64,000 nt of DNA from Lindgomyces ingoldianus (Eukaryota > Ascomycota > Dothideomycetes > Pleosporales > Lindgomycetaceae), in contig NW_022985179.1 of assembly GCF_010093535.1 (NCBI RefSeq), forward strand, positions 252,395-316,394, written 5' to 3'. The notes under the pieces were generated by a model. That model did not search any database. It had not been told where the DNA came from and saw only the letters and a program-made list of their open reading frames with translations. Both the position numbers and the translations under genes were made by a program. Below are positions 21,032-32,260 of the stretch, piece by piece (positions within the stretch are counted from its first letter, which is position 1; each line of letters opens with the position of its first letter).

Positions 21032-24000
21032 TGTCACGATTGTGCACGAGTAAGGTTATAGAGCTTCACGGAGGTCTAGTTCAATTACTACGTGAGGTAT
21101 TATAGTAGGTACAAGACGTTGTGTAAGGAATAGAAAGGTTTAGAAGGAAATTAGTAATTAAATACTTAGCTTAAAAGTCTAAGCACTTTAAGTATAAATT
21201 AAGCCTGTTCTAGGTTTAGTTAGTGTTAAAGCAGTTTATGCTTAAGTTTATGTCTATGTTGTGTTATATTTATGTTAGACGTGCACTAATAATACTCTAG
21301 TACACGTCTAATACAGTTATGTCTAGGATCTAGAGAGGATACTGTGACAGTACCCCCCCCCCTTATTAGAAAGGGAATCCTTTACATTAGTAGTTCTAGC
21401 ATTAGGTTGTTTTTGTTAGGGTATAGGTTTAGTTTAGATAGGTATTAGGCGTAGAATTAGGTTACTATAGAGTTCTCTTACAGGGCTTCTGCAGGTTCTT
21501 ACAACAGTTTGTTGTATCTAGTCTATTTTATAAAGTATTTATAAATATGTTTCTTCTTATTAAACTAGATTTATTTAACGTCTTTTATAATATATTTTAG
21601 TTTATTATTTATAATAATAGGTTTAAGTAGCAGGTTTAGCTATCTAGGTAGATAGTTAGATTTAGGGGCTGCTTAGCGCAGTAATAATACATGGAACACA
21701 GGGTGTATCTTTATGCTGTTAGGTAGGATTAATTAGTAAGTATGTAATAAGACTATATAAGCTACTATAAAGAGGCTAAGGTTTTTCTAATTAATTTTTT
21801 TTAATTATTAGTTTATTTAGATATTTCTAGTGTCTAGCTAGACCTTCTTGCTAGCTGCATACATAGGGGCAGGAGTTTAAGATTAGTTTATGTACTCTTG
21901 TTAAAAAGCTTAAGCCTATGTAAGCTTTTTATAAATATATTTAGATATATTTTAAATCTTATTAATAAGTCTGTTTATGTCTGTTACTTATATAAATTAA
22001 TAAGTTAGTTAGAGGGTATTTATAAGTAGTTTAAATCTTATTTAGGGGTAGTATCTATAGTTTGCTAAGAATAAAGATACTTATGTTAATTTAAATGTTA
22101 TGTTATTAGCTTTAAACTATGCTGTAGCTAACTATTTTACCTAGTTTTTCTACTAGTAGTTTATGTACACTTATAGGACTTATTTTATTACAGTGTTTAT
22201 GTTCTTAGTCTAGCTGTTAGTCTCTAGGTAAAAAGCTGTAGATAAATAGAGGATAATTTAGAGCTGTTTATAGAGTTTGTCCTAGAAGGCTAAGACAAAC
22301 TGTGTACCTCTGTCTAATATAATTATGTTAGGCAGGCTATAGTAAACTTATATATATTAGTAGAATAACTAGGCTATATTAGGGGCAGTTATAGAGGAAT
22401 ATAGTATTAAGTGTTAATACTTAGTTAAGTAATTAATAAGTACTATAATATTTATATACCTTTTAAATAAGAGTAGGTTTATAATAAAATTAATTAATAT
22501 GTCTTTTTAAGCTTATTTAGGGATTAGGAGTAGTTTAAGTAGGCTATTATACCTTTTTTAAGAAGCCTTTACTTTACAGCAAGTATAGCAACATAATACA
22601 TATTAGCGTACAGTATAGAACATGCGGGGCTAGTAGTACTCTCTCTGTAGTAGGTTAAGAGTCTTTCCTCTGCCTAGGTGTCCTTTAATAGGTAAGTTAT
22701 GTATAATTTAGAGTAGTTTAATTCTTAGTTTATTAGAATTAGAGATTATAAGTTAGTTATAGTAATATAGCTTACTATTTTAGTTTTTATAGTTAGCTAG
22801 TGTTACCTTCTTTAACTAACTAGTGCTGTTTTAAAGTAGGTCTAAAGTTTTTTAAATAAATTTATTATTTAGATACTTATTAGTAATAATTTAATTAATT
22901 ATCTAATTTATTTTGTTTAGGTTAAGGTCTAAAAATAGCTTAAGTTAAAGTAGAGTTTAGTGTTAAGCCTTTTACACTTTTTCTTAAGTAGGGATGTCTT
23001 AGAATTGCCTTATAAAGGCATCTAGTTTTCTTCTGTTTTAACTAGGATAATAAGTAATCTTAAAATTAAAATAAAATAAGTATTTAAACTAATAGGCTTA
23101 TTAGTAGCTAAGTTATTTTGTAGTTACAAAGTACTGTAAGTTCTTATAGTTAAATAGAACCTATATTAAATGCGCTACACTTTTTAGTTTAGGTTGCTAT
23201 TATTTAAAGCAGTGTACTATAGCAAGTAATTTCTTATTATAGATCTTATAATTACCTTCTGCAGGACTTATTTTTTTTAAAAAGTATGTAATAGGCCTAA
23301 TAGTTTTATCTAGCTTAGTTTAGAAGAGAACTTCTGCTACTATGTAGTCTAAGGCATTAGCTTTTATAAGTATTAGTAGTTTAAAGTTAAAGTAGTAGAG
23401 TATTAAAGCTTTAGTAAAAGCTTTCTTTAGCTAGTTAAAGGACTATTAGTAATTTAAGTTAAAGTTAAATTAAACCTTTTTTTTAGTAAGTGTAATTATA
23501 GGGCTTACTAGCTATAAAAAGTTGTTAATAAATTATTAGTAAAAGTTAGTAAATCTTATAAAGGCTTAAATGTTCTTTATATTTTTTAGGTATTACTAAT
23601 TTAGCATAGTCTAAACCTTAATAGAGTCTATTTAGATGCTATTTATAGAGATTATATATCCTAAATATGTAACCTTTAATTAGTAGAACTTACATTTGTC
23701 TATGTTAAGTTGTAGACCTACTTCTTCTATAGCTTTTAGCACTAGGCGTATATGCTATTTATGCTTTAAAAGGCTATTGCTGTAGATTAGAATATTGTTA
23801 ATATACATAGTGCAGAATATGTCTAGGTAGGGTTAGAGTAAGTTGTTTATAAAATGTTAAAAAGTACTAGGCATGTTAGCTAAGCTAAAGGGCATTACTA
23901 AGTACTTAAATAGTCTATATTAGGTCTAAAATGCTGTTAGCTACTTATTACCCTTTACTATCTTTAGCTTATTAAAGGCAGTAATAATATCTAACTTTAT

Positions 24001-26696
24001 AAAATACTTTACTTTACTTAGTTAGCTTAGAGTTTCTTATAAAAAAGAAATTAAGTATTAGTTTTTAATAGTAATAGTGTTTAGTCTTTAGTAGTTAATA
24101 TAAAATTAAAGCTTACCCCTAAGTTTTTTTATAAATAGTATAAGTAACACTACTAGTAAGAAGCTAGCTTAAATAAACTTTTTTTTTAGGTTCTTGTTAA
24201 GGTATTTTTAGAGCACTTTTAATTTATTTAGTAACATCTTATATAGTAGCCTATAACTAAGTTGTTTACTAGGCTTAAGAGTTATTTAATAATTATATAG
24301 ACATTATATTAAAAGCTTATTAGACTTATCTTAAAAAAAGATATACAACAGGTTGTAGTAGTTTTAAGAGACTATTATCTTTAAGTTAGTATGTTTTTAG
24401 GGAGCTAAAGCTTAGTCTATATTAGAAATTATAACTGCGTAGATTTTGTAATCTAGTTATTAAGCTAGAGTTATAAATAAAGCAGGTTCTATATAGCAGA
24501 TGTCTATCTGCTGTTTAAGTCCTAGTTTATGTTTAAATTAAGTAGATAAAGGTTTTTTAAAGGCTTTTTTTTCTTTAGGTTTAAGCAGTTATTAAATTAT
24601 TTTACATAGCCTATCTTAGTAAAAGGCCTAGCTTATTAGCCTTACTTAAGTAGTTTTTTTCTAGGTTATTAAAAAGTAGGTCTAGAAACCTTTTATATTA
24701 AGTGCTATTTAGGTGTTGTTTAGGTGTAAGTGTAAGCATACATCTTAGTATTAGAAAAAGTTAAAGTTTAGAACTTACTCTTAGTAATTAAAAGTAACTT
24801 TATGCTAATACAGCTATAGTTGTCTTAGAATTAGGTTATAACATCTTGTGTTTATTACATAGAGCTTAATCTGCTTCTTGTAGTGTTAGTAGGTAATTAT
24901 AATAGTTATAGTACAGAAGATAGAACCTTTTTTAAGTTGTTTTCTATTAAATTTAGTTAAGTAAATTATTTAGGTAAGTAGTGTTAATTAGAGATTTAGT
25001 TTATGCACTAGTTCTTTATTAATATAACTTATGCTGTTTACTCTTAAGTTAATAAAAGCTTATATTAAAGCTAATATAGTTTTTTATTATAAATATATAA
25101 AAATATTAACTTAGTACTTCTAGTTATTAGTAGGGGACTTAGCCTATAGGTTAGCAGAGATCTAGTGTTAAATTAGTCCTAGGGGGTAACTTAGCCCTAG
25201 AATAAGCCTTTTTGTAGGCTTCTACTGCTATAGCTGCGGCTATGTTAAGAGTAGTAAAAGGGATTAAGGCTTAAATATAAGTTAGAGCCCTTATAAAAAT
25301 AAAATTAAAATAGTAAGAATCTTTAATAAGTGCTAGCAGCACTACTTATGTAGACTTAAGGAAAAAGAATAAAGTAGTTTTAAAAAATATAACTATGCTT
25401 ACTACACTTAAAGCATTAACTTTTTTTTTTATAATCTTTACGCTTTTTAGAACTAACTAGAGCATAATTTAAATTAATTTTTATTATGTTAAGGTCCTTA
25501 TTTATAACTGCGCTAGTTTAGAGGTGTATTAGGGCTTGTATAGAGAGGAACCTTATGTTATTATTGTAGGTAGTAATTAGGTTTACATACGCGTTAAAGT
25601 TGTTTAGAAGGGGTTCTTCTACTATAGCGCGTTATAGTTTAGTTAAGAGGGAGTTATATAAAGCTGTAATTAGACCTATCTTATTTAGGCCTATATTAAA
25701 TGTAAGTTAGCAGAACTTAGTAAAGTGTAAAGTAAAGCTTTTTTTTTTTATTATAAAGTGTTTAAGTAACTTAAGGCTGTTAACTTTTTATTTAAGTCTC
25801 TATAAGTTACTTATAAAAACGCTATAAATTAATCTAAGTTAATAATGTTTTTATTTATTAGTAAGTTAATTAAGGCTGTTATATTATAGTTAAGTTAAAA
25901 GTAGGCATATAGTAACTAAAAGTGTTTAGAGGGGAATTAGTTTATGTTTTTTTTAAGTTTATATTAAAGCTTGTGTAAAAAAGAAAGTAGGTCTTTTTAT
26001 TTTCTATTAAACAGTAGGGGATTAGAGAGTTAGTTAGATTTTATTACTAGGTTAAAAAGGTTACAGGTTATAAGTAGTGTTAAGTAGAAAAAAGTTAAGC
26101 TATTTTTAGACTTCTAAGTAGGCTTTAAGGCTAGTAAGTTTTTAGTTTCTACTACTATAATAAAAGTTAAGGCAGAAATAGACTACTTAATAATGTAAAG
26201 CTATTTTTTAAAGTCTTTTTAAAAAGCTTTAAAGCTTATAATATAGTAGCTTTTTTATAAAGTAAGCGCTTTTTAAAAGGCTTTTTAGCTTACTCTAATA
26301 GCTTAGAGTTATGCAAGTACTAAGCTTATTAAATTAGATTTAGAGGCTATTTTTAGCTAAAGTTTTAACATAACATAATGTTATAATTATGTACAAGTAA
26401 GGTTATAGAGCTTTATAGAGGTCTAGTTTAATTACTATGTAAGGTATTATAGTAGGTACAAGACATTATGTAAGGAATAAAAAGGTTTAGAAGAAAATTA
26501 GTAATTAAATACTTAGCTTAAAAGTCTAAGTGCTTTAGGTATAAATTAAGCCTGTTCTAGGTTTAGTTAGTGTTAAAGCAGTTTATGCTTAAGTTTATGT
26601 CTGTGTTGTGTTGTGTTTGTGTTAGACGTGCACTAATAATACTCTAGTACGCGTCTAATATAGTTATGTCTGGGATCCGGGGAGGATACCGTGACA
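21032..26696 (-). mobile_element. Ty3/Gypsy element E (complete, RIP-degraded)
   Basis: 318-bp LTRs at 21032-21349 and 26379-26696 (TGTCACGATTGTGCACG...ACCGTGACA), target duplication CGTAG on both sides, inserted in the right LTR of D. Total 5665 bp. The polypurine tract is the C-run at 21350-21361 read on the minus strand. Outer LTR edges keep CG steps (GATCCGGGGAGG at the right), inner edges are mutated (GATCTAGAGAGG at the left). Confidence 0.93.
21362..26378 (-). pseudogene. Gypsy E gag-pol relic
   Basis: Minus strand. RT catalytic block near 23780-23815: FCTMYINNILIYSN (YLDD to YINN). RNase H near 23080-23160: NYKNLQYFVTTK, from TDHKNLQYFVTTK, with QAR-W text downstream. Integrase is expected at ~21850-22800 and gag at ~24900-26300; the left end near 21500-21600 may be a decayed chromodomain but is too mutated to be sure. 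The total internal length (~5.0 kb) is short but sufficient for a single gag-pol frame. Confidence 0.75.
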
Positions 26697-26701
26697 CGTA
26701 G

Positions 26702-26887
26702 CCTGCTATGTTAAGGTCCTATTAGACAATGCATTCCTTTATGCATCTGTCTAAAAGCTAAAGCTATTCCTCATCTAGATTGTCACGTGATCTGTCTAAG
26801 ACGGGGTTAAGCGCCGTCCATCCAACGTCGCTCGAGCTGTGAGGTACAGCTGATTGGGTAATTACAGTCTGTTCGTTGGCTGTAACA
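26702..26887 (-). repeat. D right (5') LTR, second part
   Basis: Last 186 bp of the 594-bp LTR. The final ~100 bp are practically unmutated and GC-rich (CTCGAGCTGTGAGG is kept), unlike the same positions in the left LTR at 6440-6546. Confidence 0.88.
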
Positions 26888-27124
26888 TCTACTTAGAGGC
26901 ATATAGAAGTGCGTAGGGACTTAGAAACCTAGGAATGCTATTAACACCTATAGGCCTTGTACAGAGGATATTAGAAAACTACTAAGCTAGCTACAGAGGA
27001 GAGGTGCAACTAAATACATAAGGGAATAGGGGTAACAGCAGGGGTTAGGGCTAGGTCGGGGTCGGGGCTGATACAGGAGCCTTCTAGACTATCTAAGATA
27101 GAACAATTCATGAGGATCGTTACA

Positions 27125-28424
27125 GCATAAGCCTTAGAACTACATAATAAACCTAGTTAATAACTTAAAACTCTAAACTTATAAGCTTAGACTATTAACC
27201 TAGCTATAAAATGAAAGCACTTTAGGAATTTATAGATTAAATGCTAGCTAGGGGACACATTAGAGAAAGCAACAGCCTAGCAGCATTAGCAGTAGTCTTT
27301 GCAAAGAAAAAAGAAGAAAAGATTAAAGTCTACTAGAACTATTAGACCTTTAATAACAATATAATTTATAATTAGTTTCTGCTTTTAATTATCTAAAATA
27401 TTATAAACTAACTAAAAGAAATAAAGCATTTTACTAAATTTAATATATAGATAGCTTTAATAAAATTAGAATTTATAAAGAAGATAAATAGCTTACTACA
27501 TTTAAACTCTTATAAAGTTTATATAAGCTTTTAGTAATGCTATTTAGCCTAATAAACGCACCTATAATATTCTAAAAAAATATTTATACTGCGTTAAACT
27601 TCTATCTTAATATCTTTATTCTAGTCTGTCTAGACAATGTCCTAGTTTATACTAAAAGTAATAAGGATAACTATATTATAAAAATATAACTAGTGTTAGA
27701 TAAACTCTATAAATATAGACTTTACTTTTAGCTCTTAAAGTGCAAGTTTAATATAGTAATAACTAAGCATTTAGAATTTATAATTAATAAAGAAGAGATT
27801 AAGATTAATTTAGTAAAAGTCTAGAAGGTGCTAGACTAGCTAGAACCTTAGACTGTAAAAAAAGTACAAGCATTCCTATTACTATTAGGCTACATGTAAA
27901 GAATAATTAAGGATTACTTAAAGATTACTCTATCTCTAATAGATGCTATAATAAAAGAAAAAGCTATAGTAAAATTTACCTAAACTCTAAAAATAAACAA
28001 AGGCTTTAAAACTTTAAAATAGGTAATTAGTAGTAAACTTATACTAAGGATATATAACCTTAGGCTAGAAATAAAAATATATATAAACGCTTTAATTTAA
28101 GCAAAAGAAGCAGTCTTCTACTAGAAGCAAGACAATAGATAATAGCACCTAGTAGTCTACTACTTAGCAAAATTCTCTCTATTTAAAGTAGGGTACACTA
28201 TACCTAACAAAGAACTAAAAGCTATAGTAAATGCCTTTAAAGTGTAGCAAATAGAGCTGAAAAAGTTTAATAAAAAGTTTAACATGTTTACTAACTACAC
28301 TAACTTTATTACTTTTCTTACTATAAAAAAATTATTACTAATGCATGTATAATAAGTAATAGAGTTAGCATAGTTTAACTTTACTATTAAACACATCTTT
28401 AGAACTAGCAACTAGTAAGCTAAT
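27125..28424 (+). pseudogene. Gypsy A' pol fragment: RT and RNase H
   Basis: Plus-strand reading parallels A1 46820-48120. It includes LAVVFAKKKEEKIKVY-NY near 27280-27340, the catalytic block LVCLDNVLVY at 27621-27650 (YLDD form), and the RNase H tail with LEIKIYINALI near 28070-28100. The 5' part (LTR, gag, protease) is absent; the fragment starts abruptly at the right LTR of C1. It is interrupted by C2 at 28425. Confidence 0.78.
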
Positions 28425-29744
28425 TGTAACGGCACAGGCAAGACAATGGGTCTAAATGCGGTGGGAATCCACTTAGAGGCATATAGAAGTGCGTGGGGAC
28501 TTAGAACCTAGGAATGCCATTAACACCTATAGGCCTTGTACAAAAGGATATTAGAAAACTACTAAGCTAGCTATAGGTGCAAGGTGCAACTAAATACATA
28601 GAGGAATAGGGGTACAGCAGAGGGCTAGGCAAAGTTAGGGCTAGGTTAAGGTTAAGGCTAATATAAGGGTCTTCTAGAGGTTCTAGGCAACCTAAGATAG
28701 AATAATTTATAAGAATTATTACACTACTCCCCCCTCTGTAGACTAATAGTCCTTATTAGTAGTAATTATAGTACAAAGTATTACTATTATGTTCTCTGCC
28801 TTCTTAAACTAAAACTAGTCTAATTTAGCTAGGTGTCTTTGCTAAGTATTTCTTTGCACTACTAGCAGTGTCCTCTAAACTAAAAGCTATGCGTGCGCGC
28901 CTACTCTAATAGTAATCTGTATAAATGTCTAGCCTGTTTATAATTAAGACCTTTATGTATTATTATCTATGCAGTTATTAATCTTAGGCGTGCGTTTAGT
29001 GTAGTAGCATTTAGGCGTTATTAGAGGTGCCTTAAAAGTCTCTTACTATTAAAGTAGCAGGGGTGATTTAAGGCATTATTAAAGGTAATTTAGTAGTTAG
29101 AGGTTAGTAGTTGCCTAGCAGTGTTTTAGTAAATTAGCTGCTTAAGCTGTGCTTATAATTAAGCATAAATATACTACTAAAGGTTAACTCTAAATTAGGC
29201 AGCTCTAGCTTTAGGTTCTACAGACGCAGGTTTAGCTATTAATAAAGTAGTAGTTAGTAGTTAAAAGTTAGTAGTTAAAAGTTAGGCATTAGTAGTTATT
29301 TCTAATTCTAATAAGTTATTAGTAGTCTTTAAGTTTCTACTTTAGCGTATTTTTTATAACTTTTTTAAAAGCAATTTTAATTACAGGGGATAAGAAGTTT
29401 TAAACCTAAAGGCTTTAGTTAATAAAAGGTCTCTAGTATTCTATTTATAGACTAAATAGTTTAATATAACAGTGTGTAAGTATTATAACCTAAACTAAAT
29501 TAAACACGTCTTAGAGCTTAGACATAGTTAAATAAATAATTAGTGTAATATTATAATAAGGCTGTTACTAGTAAAAGTAAGTTTTCTAATATAATGTAAC
29601 AGCACAGGCAAGACAATAGGTCTAAATGCAGTAGGAATCTACTTAGAGGCATATAGAAGTGCGTAGGGACTTAAAACCTAGGAATGCTATTAACACCTAT
29701 AGGCCTTATACAAAAGGATATTAGAAAACTACTAAGCTAGCTAC
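28425..29744 (-). mobile_element. Non-autonomous LTR element C2, right LTR truncated
   Basis: Left LTR 28425-28733 (309 bp, TGTAACGGCACAGGC...ATTATTACA), internal part 28734-29594 with a C-rich start, and right LTR from 29595 that breaks off at 29744 about halfway. Same structure as C1. Inserted in the RNase H/integrase spacer of A'. About 470 bp of A' pol expected after the insertion site are missing, so a deletion accompanied the loss of the right end. Confidence 0.75.
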
Positions 29745-29903
29745 TGTAAAGATGGGATGGTAAGTAGCACGGATAGCACTGAGAGCAAGCTTTCGGAGAA
29801 AGATAGGAGTGTATTGTAAGAGAGACGAATCGCTGCCAAGCTTCGCTTGTCAGGATTCATGCTTATATACGAAGCACAGGTCATACGACCCCCAAACAGG
29901 TCA
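29745..29903 (-). repeat. Unmutated LTR-like fragment
   Basis: 159 bp with normal base composition and intact CG steps, sharply bounded by RIP-mutated DNA. It starts TGTAAAGATGGG and ends ACAGGTCA. On the minus strand it shows a TATA-like TATATAAGC some 45 bp in and ends CATCTTTACA, so it looks like the 3' part or all of a small LTR. No target duplication is seen (GCTAC left, GATAA right). The family is not recognised. Confidence 0.45.
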
Positions 29904-30466
29904 GATAAAACTACTAAATTCCTATATATTTAGCCCTTAGAAAATATAATAACTGTAGTTAAAAGAAGTTATTTATAAATTTAAACAAAGCATAACTTTA
30001 GTACATAGCAACCCTGCTATTATAATATCTAATTAGGATAAGTTATTTATAAGTTACTTTTAGTAGGCAGCTATAAAGCACATAAATGTAGAGCACTAGA
30101 TGTCTACAGCCTATTACCTGTAGACAGACAGACAAACAGAACAACCAAACGCTAAAATAGAAAAATACTTAAAGAAATATATTTCTTTTAAATAAACTAA
30201 TTAGGTAGGATAGCTTCTAATAGCCTAGTTAGCTATTAATACCTAAAAATCCTCTATAATAAAAGAAACGCTATATAAAGCTAAATTTAGCTATAACCTG
30301 TGTTTTTGCTTAGCTACTATGCAGCTACAGGATCTAGTAAAAGCTATAGAATAAACTAATAAGTTACTAAAACTACATTAGAAGTTAGCAACTAAAAGCT
30401 GTTATACTAGAATTAGAATAGAAGAACAATCTACTTAGACTAGAATACAAGCTCTAGAAATATAAC
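29904..30466 (+). pseudogene. Gypsy A' integrase fragment
   Basis: Plus-strand reading resumes at DKTTKFLYI-PLENI (as in A1 at 48580) and continues with LSTAYYL-TDRQTEQPNAKIEKYLKEYI near 30095-30180, the AYHPQTDGQTER...EKYLR part of the integrase core. The zinc-binding domain is lost in the deletion at 28425-29903. The frame ends near the 3' end of the antisense ORF. Confidence 0.78.
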
Positions 30467-30907
30467 TTAGAGATTATATACCTTAGAAGCTTTTATTTTA
30501 TTTAAAAATAATAAATTTTCTTTTAAGTATTTTACTATTTAATTTTAAAGAAAAGTTAGCTGCTTTTTAAGTTAAGCTCTTTTCTCTACAGCCTTTACTT
30601 ACTTTTTTAAAGCTAATAAAGCTGCAGCCTTCTACTGCTTTAATAGTTGTTTCTGTTGCTCTATCAGCCCTTTTAAAGCTACAGAGGCCGCAGTAGCCTT
30701 CTTCTGTGCTATGCAATCCTTCTTTAAGCGCGCATTTTAGATCTTTTAATAAACCTCTGCCTTCTCTTTCTTTAAACGCTTTTAAGCAGGTTTAGAAATA
30801 AAGGCATTATAGTAGCTACCCTTTTAAACACACTTTATGCACTTATCTAATAATAAGGCTAGGACACTAGATAAACTAGATAAGTGGTAAGGACTATAAG
30901 GCTGCAT
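30467..30907 (-). pseudogene. Antisense ORF of Gypsy A': Cys-rich, coiled-coil-like protein
   Basis: 441 bp, exactly 147 codons from an ATG at 30907 to TAA at 30467-30469, opposite to pol and tail-to-tail with it. It starts MQPYSPYHLSSLSS, in which both Tyr codons are TGT/TGC to TAT/TAC changes, then LALLLDKCIKCV and a third Cys turned Tyr: CX2C-X15-CX2C-X6-C as in A1 and D. The tail is Lys/Ala/Gln/Leu-rich with heptad-like spacing (KKATAASVALKGLIEQQKQL, then KYLKENLLFLNKIKA). All in-frame stops are TAA/TAG, explained by Gln codons. No frameshift despite heavy mutation. Confidence 0.72.
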
Positions 30908-31333
30908 CTTTGTCTGTTAAAGAAGGTGTTGCGTTTACTAAAAGGTTAACCTCCTAGCTAGCACAGCAGAAGGATATATATAGACAGATAGCTGTACGCG
31001 ACAGAAGGTTAAGACATTAGGCTGTAAAAGAACAGTAGATATAATTTAGCTAGCGCTTTATTATTTAGAGTTAAGAAAATAGATTTATAAGAAGCCTTTA
31101 TAAAAGAGAACTTACACTTAATAAACAACTTCTAATACTTGCAGTAGTATAGACAGAGCAGCAAGAACGCTGCTAGAGAGAGAGGCCTACGTGTTATAGT
31201 CTATGGCTAGACTAGCTAGAACTGTCTAGAATTGCCCTACTCTCTTGACAAACAAAGATAAAACCTGTTTACGCTAGAATAGAAAAATCTAGTTAGTCTA
31301 GACAAGCTGAAATCTAAACCTACAGACTAACTA

Positions 31334-31744
31334 TGTCAGATATGCGCACCTACTGTCAAGACAGGAGGAACGTTTGACGAAAGCTGCTACATAGTACGAG
31401 CAATAAGCTCGAACAGTATGTTGCTGCAAATTGCAGCATTTTGCAGCATTTTGCAGCATGTTGCAGCAAATTGCAGCATTTTACAGCATGTTGCAGCAAA
31501 TTGCAGCAAATTGCAGCATGTTACAGCATTTTGCAGCAAATTGCAGCATGTTGCAAGCTGGTCGCGCATAGGGCTAGTGCGCGAGGGACTCGGATCGGCA
31601 GAACAAAAAGCCGAGCAACACGAGTAGAGCAGAAAAAGGATTAATAAATCAACACAATCAATACAATCAATCAATCATCCCATACATTATATCCAAACCC
31701 ATCATTCATCTTAGGAAGCCTAGAAACAGTGCTTCAATCTGACA
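31334..31744 (+). repeat. Unmutated solo LTR with minisatellite
   Basis: 411 bp from TGTCAGATATGCG to AATCTGACA, flanked by the exact target duplication AACTA (31329-31333, 31745-31749). No internal element part is present, so it is a solo LTR, inserted in the LTR of A'. CG and CA steps are intact, showing that it arrived late or was too short to trigger RIP. It holds a 10-bp tandem repeat at 31421-31550. A truncated relative is at 63503. The parental family is not identified. Open frames here are products of the tandem repeat. Confidence 0.88.
31421..31550 (+). repeat. 10-bp minisatellite, 13 units of TTGCAGCANN
   Basis: Thirteen perfectly phased 10-bp units; the last two bases alternate between AA, TT and TG, and two units have TTACAGCA. 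The related LTR at 63503 has only four units (63590-63629), so the array varies in length between copies. Confidence 0.95.
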
Positions 31745-32260
31745 AACTACTTAGAGAATGTAAGATCTAATAAAAAGCGTTTACTAAAGATTATAGTAAT
31801 TGTATATAAAAAAAGGATTAGTAAAGCTAAGGCCTATAATTACGGCTACAGGTAAGTTAGAATTATAAATAAAAAAACCCTTAGCAAATCTAAGGCCTAC
31901 AACTACTATAAAGAAACCTTTATATATAAAGGACCTTTTAATTAACCTTTAAAAGGTGTAATTAATATTTAGTTTATTCTTTACATAGACTAAGTAGTAC
32001 TGTTGCTTTATAATAAGCATAATACTATAGTGTATCTTACACTATATACACCTTCTTTTTTGTTTACACAAACTGTTTAACCTAGCGCCTTATACCGCTG
32101 TTAAGAGGCAAACCACAATCCAGCCTGTCTCCGCCTCTCCATACCCGAGTACGCTAAGGACTGTACACCTGTAGCTGGCTCCCCTATCATACACGTATCT
32201 CTAATAAGGCCCGCGTGCTTGTAGCATTCTATTAGACTCTAACAAGCAAAGATTGTAACA

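Larger units (their letters stand above)
5953..26887 (-). mobile_element. Ty3/Gypsy element D, RIP-degraded, with three nested insertions
   Basis: Left LTR 5953-6546 and right LTR 20624-21031 resuming at 26702-26887; both sum to 594 bp (TGTTACAATCC...CTGTAACA). The target duplication TCTAC lies at 5948-5952 and 26888-26892, inside the right LTR of C1. The pol reading runs on the minus strand. Nested in it are Gypsy B1 (8027-14603), a Fot1-like element (14897-16011) and Gypsy E (21032-26696, in the right LTR). The body without insertions is ~7.6 kb, normal for a full-length Gypsy. Its LTR is related to that of A3 at 36694 (shared start and central blocks). Confidence 0.88.
4760..27124 (-). mobile_element. 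Short non-autonomous LTR element C1, split by Gypsy D
   Basis: Left LTR 4760-5038 (279 bp, TGTAACAGC...TTATTACA), internal part 5039-5904 (866 bp), right LTR 5905-5952 resuming at 26893-27124 (280 bp in all). Without the nested D element it is only ~1.43 kb, too short for gag-pol, so it is TRIM/LARD-like. A C-rich run directly after the left LTR (5039-5050) is a polypurine tract on the other strand, which orients it minus. The outer LTR edges are unmutated and the inner edges are RIP-mutated. The 5-bp flanks (GTAGG left, GCATA right) do not match, so the present pair of ends may come from recombination. A related copy is at 28425 and a single LTR at 51818. Confidence 0.75.
31192..32260 (+). 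repeat. 3' LTR of Gypsy A', split by a solo LTR
   Basis: Begins TGTTATAGTCTATGG right after a purine-rich AGAGAGAGGCC stretch and ends AGATTGTAACA at 32260; without the insertion it is 653 bp. It shares the central TTAACCTTTAAAAGGTG block and the GGACTGTACACC block with the family A LTRs and belongs to the same subfamily as A3. The last ~170 bp are little mutated. Confidence 0.8.

Noticed and set aside
21350..21361. Long C run as possible replication or structural element
   Set aside because: Explained as the polypurine tract of minus-strand Gypsy E next to its 3' LTR.
31421..31550. CRISPR-like regular repeat
   Set aside because: 10-bp units directly joined with no spacers; a minisatellite in a fungal LTR.
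31387..31674. Cys/Gln-rich proteins from overlapping frames on both strands
   Set aside because: All frames are products of the 10-bp repeat; no start context, no relatives, inside a solo LTR.
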